Shown here in pieces: positions 22,626 through 35,700 of a stretch of DNA of 64,000 nt. Source of the DNA: Steromphala cineraria (Eukaryota; Mollusca; Gastropoda; Trochida; Trochidae); NCBI GenBank assembly GCA_916613615.1, contig OU744725.1, positions 55,061,575 through 55,125,574 on the forward strand, in the 5' to 3' direction. Made by a program: the position numbers and the translations under genes. The notes under the pieces are model-generated. The model had not been told where the DNA came from, did no database searches, and saw only the letters and a program-made list of their open reading frames with translations. Positions within the stretch are counted from its first letter, which is position 1; every line of letters starts with the position of its first letter.

Positions 22626-23133
22626 AATTAAGAAGATTAATAAATTATTTTCCACTGCCACGAAGTTAAAGGCGGACGTAGAGCGTCCATTAAATGGGAC
22701 AATTTTTCTCATAGATTATTGAGGATATGATCGCCAAATTGTGAGTCTTCGGGGTATCCATACCTTGATGGAGTTTGAAAATGAGAAACGTGACATTATT
22801 TTTCACCGAGTCATGTCCATTTTCCCGCGTTTTTGGACTTTGTTCGAGGGAATCAAAGAGCACAACTTACTTAGGAACTATTTAAGATAAATAACCAAAT
22901 TTGTTTGTGTGTGTGTGTCTTCAGGGTATCAATAACTTGATTGAGTTTGAAAATGACAATTGTACATTTTTTCTCGCATGTATAATGTCCCTTTTCTGGT
23001 ATCTTTACTCTGATATAGGACATTAAGGGAGATTATAGTGGGGAGTTTGATGAATACGTCAACTATTTGTATAATGTTGTAAATATGTATAAAATGCTTT
23101 TTGATACTTTATTTTGTAAAAAAAGAAATCATT

Positions 23134-23373
23134 CTGTCTCAGGGTACGAACGATACGCTTACTCCACTAATCTGTATCCTGGGTTCAGAAGTTAGATTCG
23201 CTCGCGCGGCCCGACTTGGGATATAGCCAATCAAATCATCTTATCGTTGAAATTTTATCGCGAAGGTGGCGAGAAAAGGATTCGATTGGCTAAATCGCTG
23301 CGCGAGTTAATCTAGCTTCTGAGCCCAGGGAACAGATTAGTGGAGTTAGCGTTACGTTCGTACCCTGAGACAG
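23134..23373. mobile_element. 240-bp palindromic MITE (copy of 4621-4860)
   Basis: CTGTCTCAGGGTACGAACG inverted ends, identical to the first copy. Confidence 0.8.
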
Positions 23374-23729
23374 GATGATAAGAAATATGCCTTTTATACT
23401 GTAATGGATCATCATTGAATTATTATAGTTTTACAAATGTGCCGGTGGTTATGCATGTTCTTTTTTAATCCTTATAATTAGCATAGATATAATAATGATG
23501 TTGATGAACACGTCAACATTTTGTATAATGTTGTAAATTTTTGTTAAAATGCTTTTTTATACTGTTATTTAAAAAAAAGAAGAAATATGCCTTTTATAAT
23601 GTAATGGATCATTATTGAATTATTGTATTTTTACAAATGGGTCTATGATTACGCATGTTCTTTTTTAATCCTTAAAATTAACATAGATAAAATAAATGGT
23701 CTAATTCAAGTCGTTGTTGTTATATCTGT

Positions 23730-24059
23730 TAAATTTTTTTTTAATTTGTCACTGATAATTGTAAGTAAGTGTTAAATGTATTATTTTGACAGTGTCAAAA
23801 ATCTCATTACACAAGCCAATCATCCATAGTCAGAGGACAAAGTATGAAGATTCATTTAAAATCCATTGGCGGCCATTTTCTGTGAACACCTTTAATTTTC
23901 TGTCAGAAAAAGGAATCGCATGGCTAAACTTTACTTTATATATTTGAATTATTACTGCTCCATTTAGTTTAAATACATTGCCTTAAATTGGAATCATTCA
24001 TTTTCATTTTCCTGACATCACCTTATATTCCACCTAAAAACGTGCTACTGCCCCTTTAA
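23730..24059 (+). mobile_element. TTAA-type MITE (copy of 5217-5546)
   Basis: Same 5'-truncated family member, carried by the duplication. Confidence 0.8.
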
Positions 24060-24381
24060 CAATTTAAGATGAAGGAATCTCATTTACTGTTTCAAGAGTC
24101 TGATCAACCAGGATATGGTTACAGAAACCGAATCAGGGATGATATTTCAACTTATGCATTTATGCTCTTAAAACATAACATAAGTATCTGGTGAATATGT
24201 TAGCGGCAATATCGTTTATGCTTACATAATTTATGGTAACCAGGAAATGGGGAGCATGTTATTTTAGCGCAGGCATAAGCGGTTCTAGTGCTAATGCCTA
24301 TAACTTTGACACTGTTTCCGGATGAACTACTTTCTGTTATGTTTAAAGTTCTAAATTAAAGACCCATCGTCATACTGAAAT

Positions 24382-24539
24382 CACAGGGACTTGTAATGCA
24401 GAAAACAACAGAGTAAAAAGCTTTTTTAGTCGACGATCCAGCACATATACTATATAATACTTTTTATATAGTATATGTGCTGGATCGTCGACTAAAAAAG
24501 CTTTTTACTCTGTTGTTTTCTGCATTACAAGTCCCTGTG
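24382..24539. mobile_element. hAT-like perfect palindromic MITE (copy of 5869-6026)
   Basis: Same perfect palindrome and same ACTGAAAT target duplication as the first copy. The two arms and the two copies have not drifted. Confidence 0.9.
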
Positions 24540-24780
24540 ACTGAAATGTGGTTCGTGATGAAGTTTAGCTATGAGAAAAAAATCACTCGGTAGAAAAATC
24601 TTCGTCGAAAGTTTTATATCATATTGACATGTTTTAATCAACAATAACATTCGTAATTCGACGTCCAAAGAACAGTATCCTCTGCAAAAGTGCCATAGCA
24701 TTTAACGAAGCCGCTTTCGTTGACATCATTATTATGTGAGTAGGATTTACAGAAACAGGCGTAAAACACACGAAATGACC

Positions 24781-24950
24781 GTCAATGGATTTTATGTGAA
24801 TCTCCAAACTTTGTCCTCTGACTATGGATGATTGGCTTGTGTAATGTGATTTTTGACACTGTCAAATTAATACATTTAGCATTAACTTACAATTATCAGT
24901 GAAATATTTGATATATAAAATTATCAAAAAACGTGCTACTGCCCCTTTAA
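24781..24950 (-). mobile_element. TTAA-type MITE fragment (copy of 6268-6437)
   Basis: Same fragment, carried by the duplication. Confidence 0.8.
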
Positions 24951-25969
24951 ACAATGCGTTAATATTTTATCCCAGGATTCAAGTAATCAAATTACAAATT
25001 CAACTTTATAGCTTTCATTTAAGATATGATAACTGTTTTCACATCATTTGACACTAATTTGTTATCTCCTCATTTGAAAACTTAAATCAACTGTGAAAAG
25101 GCTGAGTTATGTCAAAATGAATTAAAATTGATATACTGTTTGAACGTTAAATGACGCTTTCCGTTGATGACTTATTTTAATAGAACAAATCTTTACACGA
25201 AAAATAAAATATATTTTTGATGTACTTACTTCAAACGTTTTTCCTGAGACAATTGTCAACTGTAAGGTGGGCTCGACCCGCAGCTTCTGGTGTTCGCTGT
25301 CAACCAGCATAGCCAATTGTATACAATGCACTACATCTTCAAAAAACTGTTCTTGTCAACCAGATGTCAAACATCTCAATTAATATCCTTATCAAACTAA
25401 CGTTTAAGACTGTTTTGTGTAATGAAAAGTTCATCGGTAGCCAAGTTTACCTGTCAGGTGAAGTTGAAATGCGGTGATGCAAGGTTTAAGCTAATTAAGC
25501 AGGATAGCCCTCCAATAGGTTACCACGGAGAGTTGAGTTTTAGGGATACGCAAAGCAGTTTTCAAACTTTAAGTCACTAAAACTCCAATAATTGACAGTG
25601 ACTTTGCTAAGTAGATATGGTCCTCAAAGTGTCCATTAAAATTGTTTATTGTTAGTTTGATAATGCGTTGGACAGTAAAAGACTTTGACGGCCCTCCTTA
25701 ATGAGAGGGAAGGACGTTTTTCCGTGGAAACAAAATTTGTTGGATAGTATCCACTCAAAAGTAAGGCGTAAGAAACGAAAGATCTATCAGCGCTAAACTT
25801 GTGGAGAACCCTGTCTCGGCGTGACGATGCATTGCGGCGTGTCATTTCAGATTTTATTTTTTTAATATTCTATCAAAACAAGGTGCAAATCTGTTGTGTT
25901 TTTTCTGTTTTAGCGGATTGCCGGACTCTACTGTAACTACGTATTTGAAATAAAAATATAAAAAAACCG

Positions 25970-26220
25970 GGGATGTAGCTCAGTTGTAGAGTGTCCACTC
26001 GTCACCCGGAAGACCGGGTTTTGATTCCGGGTCGCGTCATACCAACAGACGTTAAAAGGTTGGATTTGTTGCTGTCTTGCTTGACACTCAGCATTGTAAA
26101 GGCAGAACAACGCATTAACTGGCGCTGCACAGTGGATTCCAGGTGCAAATGCAAAAACCAAATTTCCAATATGTACATGTACTAAGGACAATAAAGTGTT
26201 ATTATTATCATAATTAATAA
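25970..26220 (+). mobile_element. tRNA-derived SINE, second copy
   Basis: Homologue of 7490-7745 lying beyond the identity break. It differs by scattered substitutions (A-box TAGCTCAGTTGTAG here), which shows directly how much older the divergence is on this side of 25762. Confidence 0.75.
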
Positions 26221-26397
26221 TGTGGATGAAATAACATGACGTCTTTCTAATGGTCACAAAAGTCACACCATGTTGACTTGATGTTAAATACAGCATAAAT
26301 TATATCGAAACAAACTTGAAATATTACTACGTTTATTAAATGATTAGAACTATGAAATGAAGCAAGATGGCGGACTAAAGGTGGATAGATCCTTCTC

Positions 26398-26405
26398 TAT
26401 ATAAA
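26398..26405 (+). promoter_or_regulatory. TATA-box candidate, gene copy 2
   Basis: TATATAAA at the same relative place as in copy 1, about 312 bases before the first in-frame ATG. Confidence 0.4.
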
Positions 26406-26709
26406 ACTGGATGCCAGTCTCATGTTTAAAATGTAGGTCAACATTTACTTCAATCTTCATCTACAAAGATTCATACTTCTATGAACTCAACATCAATAAA
26501 ATGTTTTCAACATAATATTGAAACTGAAAATGAATCCTTGTCATCCTTTAAGTTGACAGTTTTCTTTCCTTCTGCAAAGGAAATTATATATGAATTTATA
26601 TATTTCCTTATAATATTCAAATTAAAAACTTGATGTTTAAACTTGATTTATCAAAATAATTGGGTTTTTTTTAGAAGAGGAACAATTTTAATTTCAGAAA
26701 AGTACATGT

Positions 26710-26791
26710 ATGTTCATTGACAGTACAGTTATGACGTCAAACGTATTGATACTATTAGCAGTTTTGATATTGAACGTTCACACTGGTTCAT
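26710..26791 (+). CDS. Copy 2 exon 1: signal peptide
   Basis: Same structure as copy 1, with alternative ATG at 26731 (MTSNVLILLAVLILNVHTGS). Donor CAT|GTAAGT, phase 1. Confidence 0.75.
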
Positions 26792-29700
26792 GTAAGTACT
26801 ATAATTTGATGTTTTATTTGATATAAGTAGTTCGTGTTAATGTCCTGATAACATGCATGTAATGTTCTGTATGATCTGAAAGTATTATTGATTATCAAAT
26901 AGATCATCTAATGATAAGGAATAATTTATCATTATTTATTTCTCAAAAGTAAACCAAAATTTCTACCTGACATGTTTTTTGCATTTAAAATATCAAAGTT
27001 TCAAGCAGAGATCCTATCATAATGGGCTTTGTTTATCATGACTCAAACAAAAACTGTGAACAAAAGTATATAAACACACCGAGGACGTCAATTGCTTGAG
27101 AAACCACACTTAACAATAAAAGACACGGGTAAATAAAGCTTGCGTCGGCCAAATGCAATGTGTTTTGACATTTATGTCCTCACTCGTGCTATATCATTCT
27201 CTCCCCACAGGGGTAGATAAAGTCATAGAATGTTGATACTACCTCTGTTCTAATAAGACCAAATCCGTTGTTTTCGGACAAATTTGCACCACAATCCATT
27301 TGAATTCAACAAATGACAACGCTTCTCGCATGGAAAGGGTGGTTCTTATCACAATGCCTTTGCCCTGATTCAGTAGCCAAAATGATGATTTAGAACATCG
27401 TCGCCGATTGCACAACTAACTTTGATTGCCTCCAATCTCCCATTCTACACCACAAACTCGGTTAATTAGAACAGAGGCTGTATCAACATTTCAAGACTTG
27501 ATCTGCCTTTGTTGGCATTCAGTTGTCTATACCACTTTCCTCTGCGTTGAACCATCCTGCAGCTACTCAAAGATTGTTCTTCCTCTTTTGAAAAAATAAT
27601 GTTATTTGGAAATTGACCTCTGATTTCTTAAGTGTAGTATATTGAAAGCATCGACTGATTTCATTCTCTCATGTCACATCATTCAAGCCAAGACTAAGAC
27701 TAATTAAAAATGCTATAACACGTCCCTACTTTTGCATCCAAATTTGCTTTATGTCGATGCAATGATATACCCAAGAGACCACAATCTTAAGGGCAAGATG
27801 CAGCTTTCAAATATACCTGCATAAATGGAATCATTTACCTGAAAACAAATATTCTTGCAGCATATGTATGCACTATTCTTTTAAAGGGTACATTTTTATG
27901 GAAATCAAATTGGTGCCTAGTTCATTCGAAGTGAAATATATTATCAATAAACACAATTTGTGTTGCCTAGTTCATTCGAATTTAAAAGTATTATCAATTA
28001 ACACAATTTACAAAACTTCATTTCAAGTTCCGTTTTTTCCAAAGTGAACTTTAAAAACTTCATATAACATAGTAACATAACACTATAAGGCTCATAAAGT
28101 CATACATGTTGATAAAGAGAGTTGATGTAAAATAAAGTTTACTTTTTAGGCGACAAATGCATTTTCGAATCTCACTCAAGTGACGGATGGGAGTTAACCA
28201 ATGTTTGCTTCACCCAGATATATATGAACCTGAATAGTCAACAATATTCAATTAAACAATAAATTATTAATTAAAATCTTAATTTTAGACGACGACAAAT
28301 GCATTTCCGAATCTCACTCAGACGTCGGATGGGAGTCCATCAATGTCTGCTTCACCAGAAGACATGTCCAACTTCTCACATGCTCTAGAGATGACAAACT
28401 CGTCATAATGGATGTCGTACAACGAATCAAAAGGAGGCTTTGTACTTCAGTTGAAGATTGTTGCAGAACAAAAGACAGTGATATGTTCAAAGATTCTGTC
28501 AACTGTGAAAAGACGAATCTAATGTTTATGAAAACATTAAGTGAAATAATGATAAAATGTAACGGGGAAAAATTCTGTACTTTTCTGGAACCCAAGTCAT
28601 CAATCTGGCCATTTATACAGCAGGGAAAACATGCAAATGCATCACATCTGAAGATCAGTTATTATTGTGACAACTGTAAGTATAAACATTTTGTATTACG
28701 GTGGAGCATGAAAACGTGATCTTATTTCATATTTAGCTTAGTAATTGGTCGTATTATCGGAATTGGGTTTATTACCATTAAATCAATATAAATACTCAAT
28801 TGAAAATTGTAATGAATTATTTTGCATTTAAAACTGACGACTGAACCTCATTGAACCTGGCATGTTAATCTCTTACATTATCAACTCAGCTTACTTTTTT
28901 GAATAACAACCGACTTGGTTTATTACAAAAGAGTACCCCTATAGTGTTTCCCTCGATCGAGGGTTGTAAAATGGGCGGGTTAAATACTTCTCGAAACAAA
29001 GGCACATACATGCATATTAAATGAAAATGGTAAAGTGTCTGCAAATATCACAATAGTACCCTGCAATAGACTATCGCTATCGCAATAGTACCCTGCTATA
29101 GACTATCGCTATCGCAATAGTACCCTGCAATAGACTATCGCTGTCGCAATAGTACCCTGCTATAGACTATGGCTATCGCAATAGTCCCTTGGAGGTCAAT
29201 AGTCACCCCTACATACATGCATATTAATTTTGAATCGCTTGAATGGTAAAGCATGAAATATAAGTCGGCAAATATAACTTATGTAAGCACTTCACTGACA
29301 ATCATCACTAAATAAACTTTAATTTACTGTTTCGTACTTATGAATAAATGTTATGTATGAAAGGGCAAAGGATTTCAAACATCTGTAATTAAGGCATAAT
29401 GAAATCATGAAACACTCGATCAGTAATCCTCCAATTGTCTCTGTAGCTAGCTTAACATGTGGTCAGCAGACCGTGTGTCCTGTTGAAACAAAGGTTTGAT
29501 CTATTCTTATCTTAAATATTTTCTTCCGATTGCAACTCTGTTCTGTATCTGTTATTCTGAAAAAGGGAAATCAAAAGTTTTTGGCTTTCAAAAAAAGGCA
29601 TGGGATTTCAGAACAGAAAAAAGGCAGGGCGCATTCTGAAAAGGGCAGGGCGCTGCGCCCTGTTTAATATATCTAGGGGTACCACTACCTTACAGACAAA

Positions 29701-32700
29701 CAGACAGACAGACAGATATGTTATCTGAGTCTCACCTCAATTTACAAATAAAATGCTTTAAAATATCATTTTATAAAAAGGGCCAGTTCTATAAGAGTCA
29801 TAAAAATATATACCCTTAAAAAAACCAAAAAAAACCGCATAGTATATTTTGAATTTTTTTTTGCAAAAACGGAGACATTTTAGCAATTTCCTTCTTTAAA
29901 GAAGCAATTGAAAGCAGTTTTATGATACCTCTGCTTAGGAAAATCTGTTAAGCAAAATCAACATGTAGAAAGCATAAAAACATCTGGAACAGATAACTAA
30001 CAAAAGGTTTGATATGGTTTTAATTTCTTCATTCATTTAACATGAAAAGTAGGATAAAATTAAGCAATGCCAAAGTGGCGAAAATCGCCGTACATCAAAT
30101 AAAAACTTCATTTTCTTCGAACTTCAAAATCTGCTATTGTTTTATTAGATTAATTAAATTTAATTAGAATGGTCATAAGAGCACAATATTTAGTCACAAT
30201 AGTAGTCCTCCAGGGAAAGAGTGCTATCAAAGCCAAAAATATCTACATCCTTAATTTTTGATAACTGATATTCTTCTTATCATGCCAATCGTGAATTGGC
30301 AACTCGTGCATGTAATAAGCCTATACGAAAATGCTCTCTTCACTATGCTATGTTGATCAATACGGTAAAATGTGTACAATATATTTTTGTAACTGGTATA
30401 CCTGCTTATCAATCAAAGCGTGAATTTACAACCCGCGCATGTGATACTGGAAAATAAAAAAATTCTTCCGCCTGTTGATCAATACGATCAAATTTACTTT
30501 CTTACAACATAACGTTGAAATAAACCACAACACTAACGACATTATTCAAAATTACAGGGCCCAGGTATGAAATGTGTGGAAATGTCTCAGGAGAGGTATC
30601 TCTTCCATTCTACATTAGCAAGTCTTCACGAAACCACCTCAACTGTTCATGTGATATCTACGCTGAGAATCAAGGAATATTCTTATTGGATGTTATGGAG
30701 TTGATATTGGGATCTGACAGGGAAAGTTATCTCACAATTGGAAATTCGACACACAAACATAATTTCAGCGGTGGTCAAGATACCCTTGTTCTTAACCGGA
30801 AGTTGGGTTCTTGGTCCAAGGTTTCAGTTGCCTTGGTGACATACAAACGGAAGCAACCAGTGAACATCTTGATTAAAGTTACAGGTAGTTTCTTTATTGT
30901 CTCCAACTCAGATATAGACCATCACTTTATCCACTCAGTTAAAATAGTTCATCAGAATTTTATATAACAATTTTTTTTCAAGTGACCTACAAGGAAATGT
31001 TTCCCTTTGCTTTTGATTATAAGCCTGTTTGATATTGGGAAGACAAATGTACGTAGTTATTACGGTGAATATTGCATCAAGGAAATTCGATTTTCAGAAT
31101 TTAAGAAAGTTCCCAAACTACATTTAAACGTCAGTATAAGACACCTCTTATATTAACTGTTCTATCATCAAAAAGTTTTATTCATACCAAACATAGTTTA
31201 AATGTCACCAAGTACTACAGCAATCACAATGTATTTCAGCATACAACTTACCATCAAGGGAGAGTTATGGTTATATCAGTCCCTAGCTTGGTTTTATGGA
31301 ACTAAGAGTTAAAAATTATGGCACTAAAAATATTCTCTTTTAATGAAGATTTAAATTTGATTTCTTCTCATCTGTGAAACATCCTTTAAATGGATTATTC
31401 TTGTTGGTATTTCGCAATAACGATTTAAAGGGACAGTAGCACGTTTTTAGGAAGAATATAAGGTTATGTCAGGAAAATGAAAATAAATGGTTTCAATTGA
31501 AAAACAATGTATTTAAAATAAATGAAGCAGTAACAACCAAATAAGTGAGCGTGGCTCACTAATACCGCCGACCTTTCATTCCTAACGATCTGAATTATTT
31601 TTTACTTCCCACGTAGACGTCTATTGCACAGCATTTGACCACCCAAAACTACAATTGAGAAGATTGAATGATTTTTTCTCTGCAACTGGTCGGACAAATC
31701 TTTATTCTCATAAAATAAAACTAATTATGTCTTATAACATGGCATCTTCTCTTTCATTTCTCGTTATTAGGTAAAAGAAATTTGCAAAATTTTGAAATAA
31801 ACAGGATAAATAGAATTTCGCAATCATTACATTAGTATTAACGTATAATTATGAGTGAAAAATTTATTATATACAACAACAAAAAAGCTACTGCCCCTTT
31901 AAGAAGATTTTTAACATGTTTCAGAAGAAAATGAATAAAAAATCTAAATATGTTTTTGAAAATTAATTACAATGTTTGCTTTTATGTTATTTTTAGATTG
32001 AAATATTTGCGTTATATTCAATGTTAAACTAATGCATATCTTATTCCTCTCAATGCAAAATAAAAATGTTAATAATCGTCTATATTTGCGTGAAAACTAT
32101 ATGTAAAAGAAGCTTTGATGAGGCTGTTCATAACTTTAGCTTTTATTTTATTTTATAGCTTATTATACCCCCCTTCACCGTAAACAACAAATACTTTATT
32201 AAAAGTGTGGAAGGAGTTAGCAGAATGGTTGGGAAAGTTAGCTGAAGGAAATATTGAATTAATACCAATAAAAATCATCTTCGGTTTTAAGGGTAAAAAT
32301 AATAACCCACTAAATACCATTTGTTTACTTGTGAAACAAAAAAATTATAGTATGAGTAGAAAAGGTAACAAACCCACCTTTGGATACATTCAAAAGGAAT
32401 TATATAAACATTATTTGGCATGTAAATATATTGCATTTACAAATAACAACCAGCCCAAATTCTTTTCATTCTGGTCCTCTTTTCACACTTTATTTCCTGA
32501 AATGGAGGTAGATCTAAGTTAAGAAATATAAATAAAAAATAAACAAATTTGAAAAAAAAAATACTTTATCATATAGACTCACCATAAAATTGAAACTTGA
32601 AATTTTTGTCCTACCTTAAAAGTTAAAATAAACATGCTGATGCTTATATAGTCAACAACAAAAAGCTAAGAAATTTTCAATTTTTATGTATGCATTTCCT

Positions 32701-35700
32701 CCACAAATGTATGGATTTTGTTAAATAGCGAAAATATTCGTAGTATTTTTACCCAAATGTTTTGAAGGAAATTACATTTTCAGGATTGGCCCACAATATA
32801 CAACTGGATTGTCGCGGTAAGACATTTTCAAAACTTTGTCAATATAATTATTTTCGTTATAGTACAGTATCATTTTCAAATCTGTTAGATTTTAGCAATG
32901 AAAGTTGAAATGTACAATACCTGTTTATGTCATACTTGGACTGATATGAATCATTTTTTGGTCGTCTTTGTACAATCAGTACATACAACATTAGAGACTA
33001 GTGTTTACTACTAAAAGTTTCCATATTGATCGTTTACAACTATGAAATCCCAAATTTCTATTTAACTGTGTCAAAACTGACCACTTTTACAAAGCTTATA
33101 GAGTAGTTACTTTACTCTTTCCAAAAGGTGTAAAATGTTTATATTCAAATATCCAGAAAACTTCCATTTTCACAGCATTCATGTCATAATAACAAATATA
33201 GTCGCAAAGCGAGGACAAACGGATTCAGCCGCAAATTTTACATATTCATTACAAAGATGATAATGTCAACAATCATTCCTGAAAGTTTTATGAAATTCCC
33301 ATAACGTCATAAGCTACAATAGCATTGGGAAGTATCAATTAACAATTTTTGTCGGAGCTGATCCTATGTTACGAAAATGCGTCATGGCGGCCGGAAATAA
33401 TTGTTCGCGGGCAATTTTATTTTTTTATCTTAAAGAAATTTGTCACGACTAGCTGTCAAGTCTTTTTGGTAAATTGTTTTCTTTTCAATGAACTTTGCGG
33501 GATTTTTTCTATGTTAATGCTGAGGAATATATGGATGACAACTTCTTTGTTCATTGTCAACGACGTTTTCAATGAACAAAGAAGTTGTCATCCATATATT
33601 CCTCAGCATTATTGTCATTCCAACTTCTAAAATGCCTTTTAAAGAATTTTCTTTATGTTGTTCCCAAAATTTTGCAAAAAATATAATGAATACAGTAAAG
33701 TTCTTTTAAATATATTGAACTTCCCTACACTTTGAATATGAATCTTTAATGGTTTGATTTGTCAGTTTCTGCCGATCGGGTATCCAGGCATGTAGTGTTT
33801 TGTGTTTGGCCTGCTTGTTAGGCTACCTCACGTCTTTACATCCAGAATGTAACACCAACTCAAGTCGATCTCCCTCAATCTTCTTTAATAAAACTAACAT
33901 TACAGTTAATTAACCAAGCGTCAAGAGTTAGATAAACTAGGTGAAAATTACAATGTGATGTACGGTTGGTGCAGACGACAAGACCACGTTTTCAGACTTC
34001 CGGTCAAACAAAAAAATAATTAGAGTTATCTTTCCTTGAAGCGTCGTAAAATGTCTTTGAGAGTAGCGAAACATATGAATTCCAACACAAGGCAACTCCT
34101 CTTATTCAAACAAAGGTTGGATCAAAACGGTATGACTTGATGTACCTCTGTGAGTAGAGAATAGCCTAACCATGGATGATACAATGTTTCAGGTGTGATA
34201 CTAGAGAATGGTTCTTCATTTCCTTCTCAGACCGGAAACATAACAAATGGTAAGGAATTTGTGTAAATCATTTCCAAAAACTCCAATAGATATGATTCCA
34301 CCAATCCATGTAATGGACTATTAAACTTGATGTCTAGCTATTTTGTTGGTGGTCAAATTATTCACTGAAAGACCCTTTTAGCCAAAGATGGCCACTTAAA
34401 CGTTAATTTCCGCAAACGTAAAGCCATGTTTTCAGTACGACCTCAATTATCTCGAATCACGAAAAGAATATATAAAAAGCTGTCTGAATTTGTGAAAGTT
34501 TATATGAAACATCGTTTAGTAAGGTGGGAACTTACTTAGTAAGAATTCCTAAGGGTCTTTAAGAAACATCTTGTCAAAAAGACAAAAACTGCTCCCAACA
34601 ATTTTCTCCAAGTTTTGTAATCAGACAGAAGTGCCTGCACTTTATATTAATTGCAGATCAAACTGTACGCTAGGGTTATACCACGAATAAGTAAATCTAG
34701 TGAATATAAGGTCAATTTGGTGTATATAATTAATTGTATCACATTTAGTATCTTTCTACGAATTATCTACGAATTACATTTCTTCCAGAAAAGAACATCA
34801 GCCATTTGCTAGTAACAGTTACCATGTTTTCAAGTGGATTCCTTGCAGCTTGCATTTGTATAGGACTTATTTTCGGCTGTATTTTCTTAATAAAGAGGTA
34901 AGTTTGAAACTTACATTTAGATCAATACCCAAGCAGAGATGTCATACTATTTTTACAACACGAGTGACTGTAAAATGATATTTTCCCGAGCGAGAGCGAG
35001 GGAAATATCGTTTTATTGGCACGAGTGTTGTTAAAACAATATGACATTTCGCGAGTGTGTTAATTTCTTCATTATCCATAATGTCAGAAAGCCAGAATTC
35101 CGATTTTTAGAATTTTCAAAACATCGTCAATGGTGAAACCAATCAGGTCAGCGCGTATTGATACATCCGTAACTCGGTCAGGGTTAACACGGTTAAAAGA
35201 CTTATTGTGTAGCGCCAGTTCCAAACAGCAAAACTCAACCGGTAATATCACTTTTTGATGTTATATATCAATCTATGTATAATCACATATCAAGTAGAGC
35301 AGAATTTACATTGTTCTTTATTCAAAATCACGTCGTCAGGCAGATAAAATGACACGTTTGCACTGATTCACCCGCCCGCTATGAAGGTGTACATGACGTT
35401 GCTCGTGCAGCACGCTTTTCGCGTGCTACCCGGAAGCACTCGACCGCGCTTAAGGTCTCGTTCTACAGTTTTTTCCCCCATAGACTCCAATGTTAAATCG
35501 CCATCAGTCATTGGCATGTCAGTCCCATACGACTGAAATAGATCACTAGCGACCACTAGCAGCAGTAAGATACTTCTGATGGAAAAATCAATGAAATACT
35601 ATAGGTTATCCTTGCTAATTTTTTGCTACAGCTGTTTCAAAATAGACCACATGAAATTCACACATTGAAATTCTTGGGATTTTGGACCCGGAAGCGACCG

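Larger units (their letters stand above)
18514..25761 (+). repeat. Segmental tandem duplication, copy 2, identical block
   Basis: Second copy of 1-7248 at offset 18,513. The junction at 18513/18514 lies inside the 5.4-kb inverted-repeat element (16716-22112), so it is probably just the window edge projected onto the second copy and not a true breakpoint. Homology continues past 25761 at lower and uneven identity through the promoter, exons 1-3 and introns of the second gene. Confidence 0.93.

Noticed and set aside
29051..29195. CRISPR array
   Set aside because: The 32-bp units are contiguous with no unique spacers, and the setting is an animal intron.
33349..33630. 93-residue forward frame
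   Set aside because: Half of it is one arm and the loop of a perfect inverted repeat. No family signature, and inside an intron.
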